Shown: piece by piece, positions 6,413-6,846 of the stretch | How the letters are laid out: each line of letters opens with the position of its first letter | How positions within the stretch are numbered: the stretch's first letter is position 1 | Source: Spirochaetales bacterium | GTDB taxonomy: Bacteria; Spirochaetota; Spirochaetia; SZUA-6; DRHE01 | DNA: 6,846 nt | Direction of reading: 5' to 3' | Assembly: GCA_023136785.1 (NCBI GenBank) | Contig: JAGLQP010000098.1 | Coordinates: 1 to 6,846, forward strand | Translations under genes and position numbers: made by a program | Notes under the pieces: generated by a model | The model's database searches: none | What the model saw: only the letters and a program-made list of their open reading frames with translations | What the model was told of the DNA's origin: nothing

Positions 6413-6441
6413 TTGACCTCAACATCTTTCCCTGCTAACGT
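6413..6441 (+). promoter_or_regulatory. Possible weak promoter for the ferredoxin gene
   Basis: TTGACC (6413-6418) followed by exactly 17 bases and TAACGT (6436-6441) matches the sigma70 pattern at five of six and three of six positions. It would give a leader of about 110 bases before the ATG at 6557. The -10 is poor, so confidence is low. Confidence 0.25.
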
Positions 6442-6539
6442 TAATGTTCCGCTACGGTCCCCCTGTACGCCTACCTCAACCAATAAGTCCCGGTTGTGGG
6501 GCGGCATCCCGGAGGATCCCGCGAGACCGCTCACCATAG

Positions 6540-6547
6540 AGGAGGAG
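6540..6547 (+). promoter_or_regulatory. Strong ribosome binding site of the ferredoxin gene
   Basis: AGGAGGAG lies nine bases upstream of ATG 6557. It is the strongest Shine-Dalgarno match in the window and fixes the start of a gene that otherwise runs off the window without a stop codon. Confidence 0.8.
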
Positions 6548-6556
6548 TTTCAACAG

Positions 6557-6846
6557 ATGCCCCCCATAATTGATAAAAAATTATGCGACTACTGCGGCAT
6601 ATGCTACAACATGTGCTCTCAGGACGTTTTTTCCTTCGACAGAAAGCAAAAAAAAGCGCCGGCTGTTGTCTATCCGCAGGAGTGCTGGTACTGCGGAGCC
6701 TGCGTCGTTGACTGCCCCAAAGGGGCGGTTTCCCTCAAGCTTCCCCTACCCCTTCACATCGTTCCCTCCCCGGCTCTGTACGGCCCCCCGGGCAAAGAGG
6801 AAAGCGAACAGCTCGGGCGAGCTGCGGATTTCTCCCGCTCCATAGA
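6557..6846 (+). CDS. 2x[4Fe-4S] ferredoxin, 3' end beyond the window
   Basis: This open frame encodes at least 96 residues of a bacterial-type dicluster ferredoxin, a soluble electron carrier. It starts MPPIIDKKLCDYCGICYNMC and has two CxxCxxCxxxC cluster motifs: Cys10, 13, 16 and 20 (CDYCGICYNMC) and Cys43, 46, 49 and 53 (CWYCGACVVDCPKGA). The spacing and the tryptophan and tyrosine beside the second motif recall AprB-like ferredoxins that serve fumarate reductase/AprA-type flavoproteins, but that is an impression. After the second cluster comes a Pro-rich segment (61-79) and a charged tail. No stop occurs before 6846, so the 3' end is outside the window. A flavoprotein partner might follow. 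It is divergent from the YeiH-type gene, with a leader of about 170 bases. Confidence 0.88.
   Translation, partial: MPPIIDKKLCDYCGICYNMCSQDVFSFDRKQKKAPAVVYPQECWYCGACVVDCPKGAVSLKLPLPLHIVPSPALYGPPGKEESEQLGRAADFSRSI

Noticed and set aside
6570..6845. Plus-strand open frame overlapping the ferredoxin in another frame
   Set aside because: The frame from 6557 has a strong ribosome binding site and eight perfectly spaced cysteines; the frame from 6570 has neither.

Overview
The window looks like a piece of chromosome from an anaerobic, probably Gram-negative bacterium. A Desulfobacterota/Deltaproteobacteria-type sediment organism is my best guess. The guess rests on a tatC-tatB-tatA cluster, a corrinoid-methyltransferase-type (MttB family) gene, a YeiH-type transporter and a dicluster ferredoxin. 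The lineage is an inference; no rRNA or other marker gene is present. Coding density is high, and I see no tRNA, rRNA, CRISPR array or insertion sequence.

Layout. Left block, minus strand (about 78-3438), read right to left: an arginase/agmatinase-family ureohydrolase (2503-3438), then 16 bases later an MttB-family methyltransferase gene that is broken (1430-2486), then tatC (571-1356), tatB (323-556) and tatA (78-272). The tat genes encode a complete twin-arginine translocase and may have their own promoter at 1363-1392. Central block, plus strand: a small metallophosphoesterase (3484-4089) starts divergently from the ureohydrolase across only 45 bases. It overlaps by 14 bases a fusion gene (4076-5155) with a ParB-like N domain, a middle segment resembling DUF4032, and a C-terminal Lrp/AsnC-type (RAM) domain. 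Right block: a YeiH/UPF0324 membrane transporter on the minus strand (5204-6325, possibly from 6382) converges on the fusion gene. Divergent from it, a two-cluster 4Fe-4S ferredoxin (6557 to beyond the window end) begins on the plus strand behind a strong ribosome binding site.

How the genes may work together. TatA, TatB and TatC export folded, often cofactor-bearing proteins. The ureohydrolase and the MttB homologue are spaced like a two-gene operon and suggest nitrogen-compound catabolism (guanidino and quaternary-amine substrates). However, the methyltransferase gene has lost roughly 130 internal codons together with a frame change, so it is either a recent pseudogene or an assembly collapse. 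The metallophosphoesterase and ParB/RAM fusion are translationally coupled and are the least explained module here. YeiH homologues are linked to sulfur oxyanion export and the ferredoxin resembles AprB-like electron carriers, so the right edge may enter a sulfur or redox locus; that is inference only.

No stretch longer than 300 bases lacks a gene. The longest non-coding stretch is the ferredoxin leader (6383-6556, or from 6326 with the shorter YeiH start).
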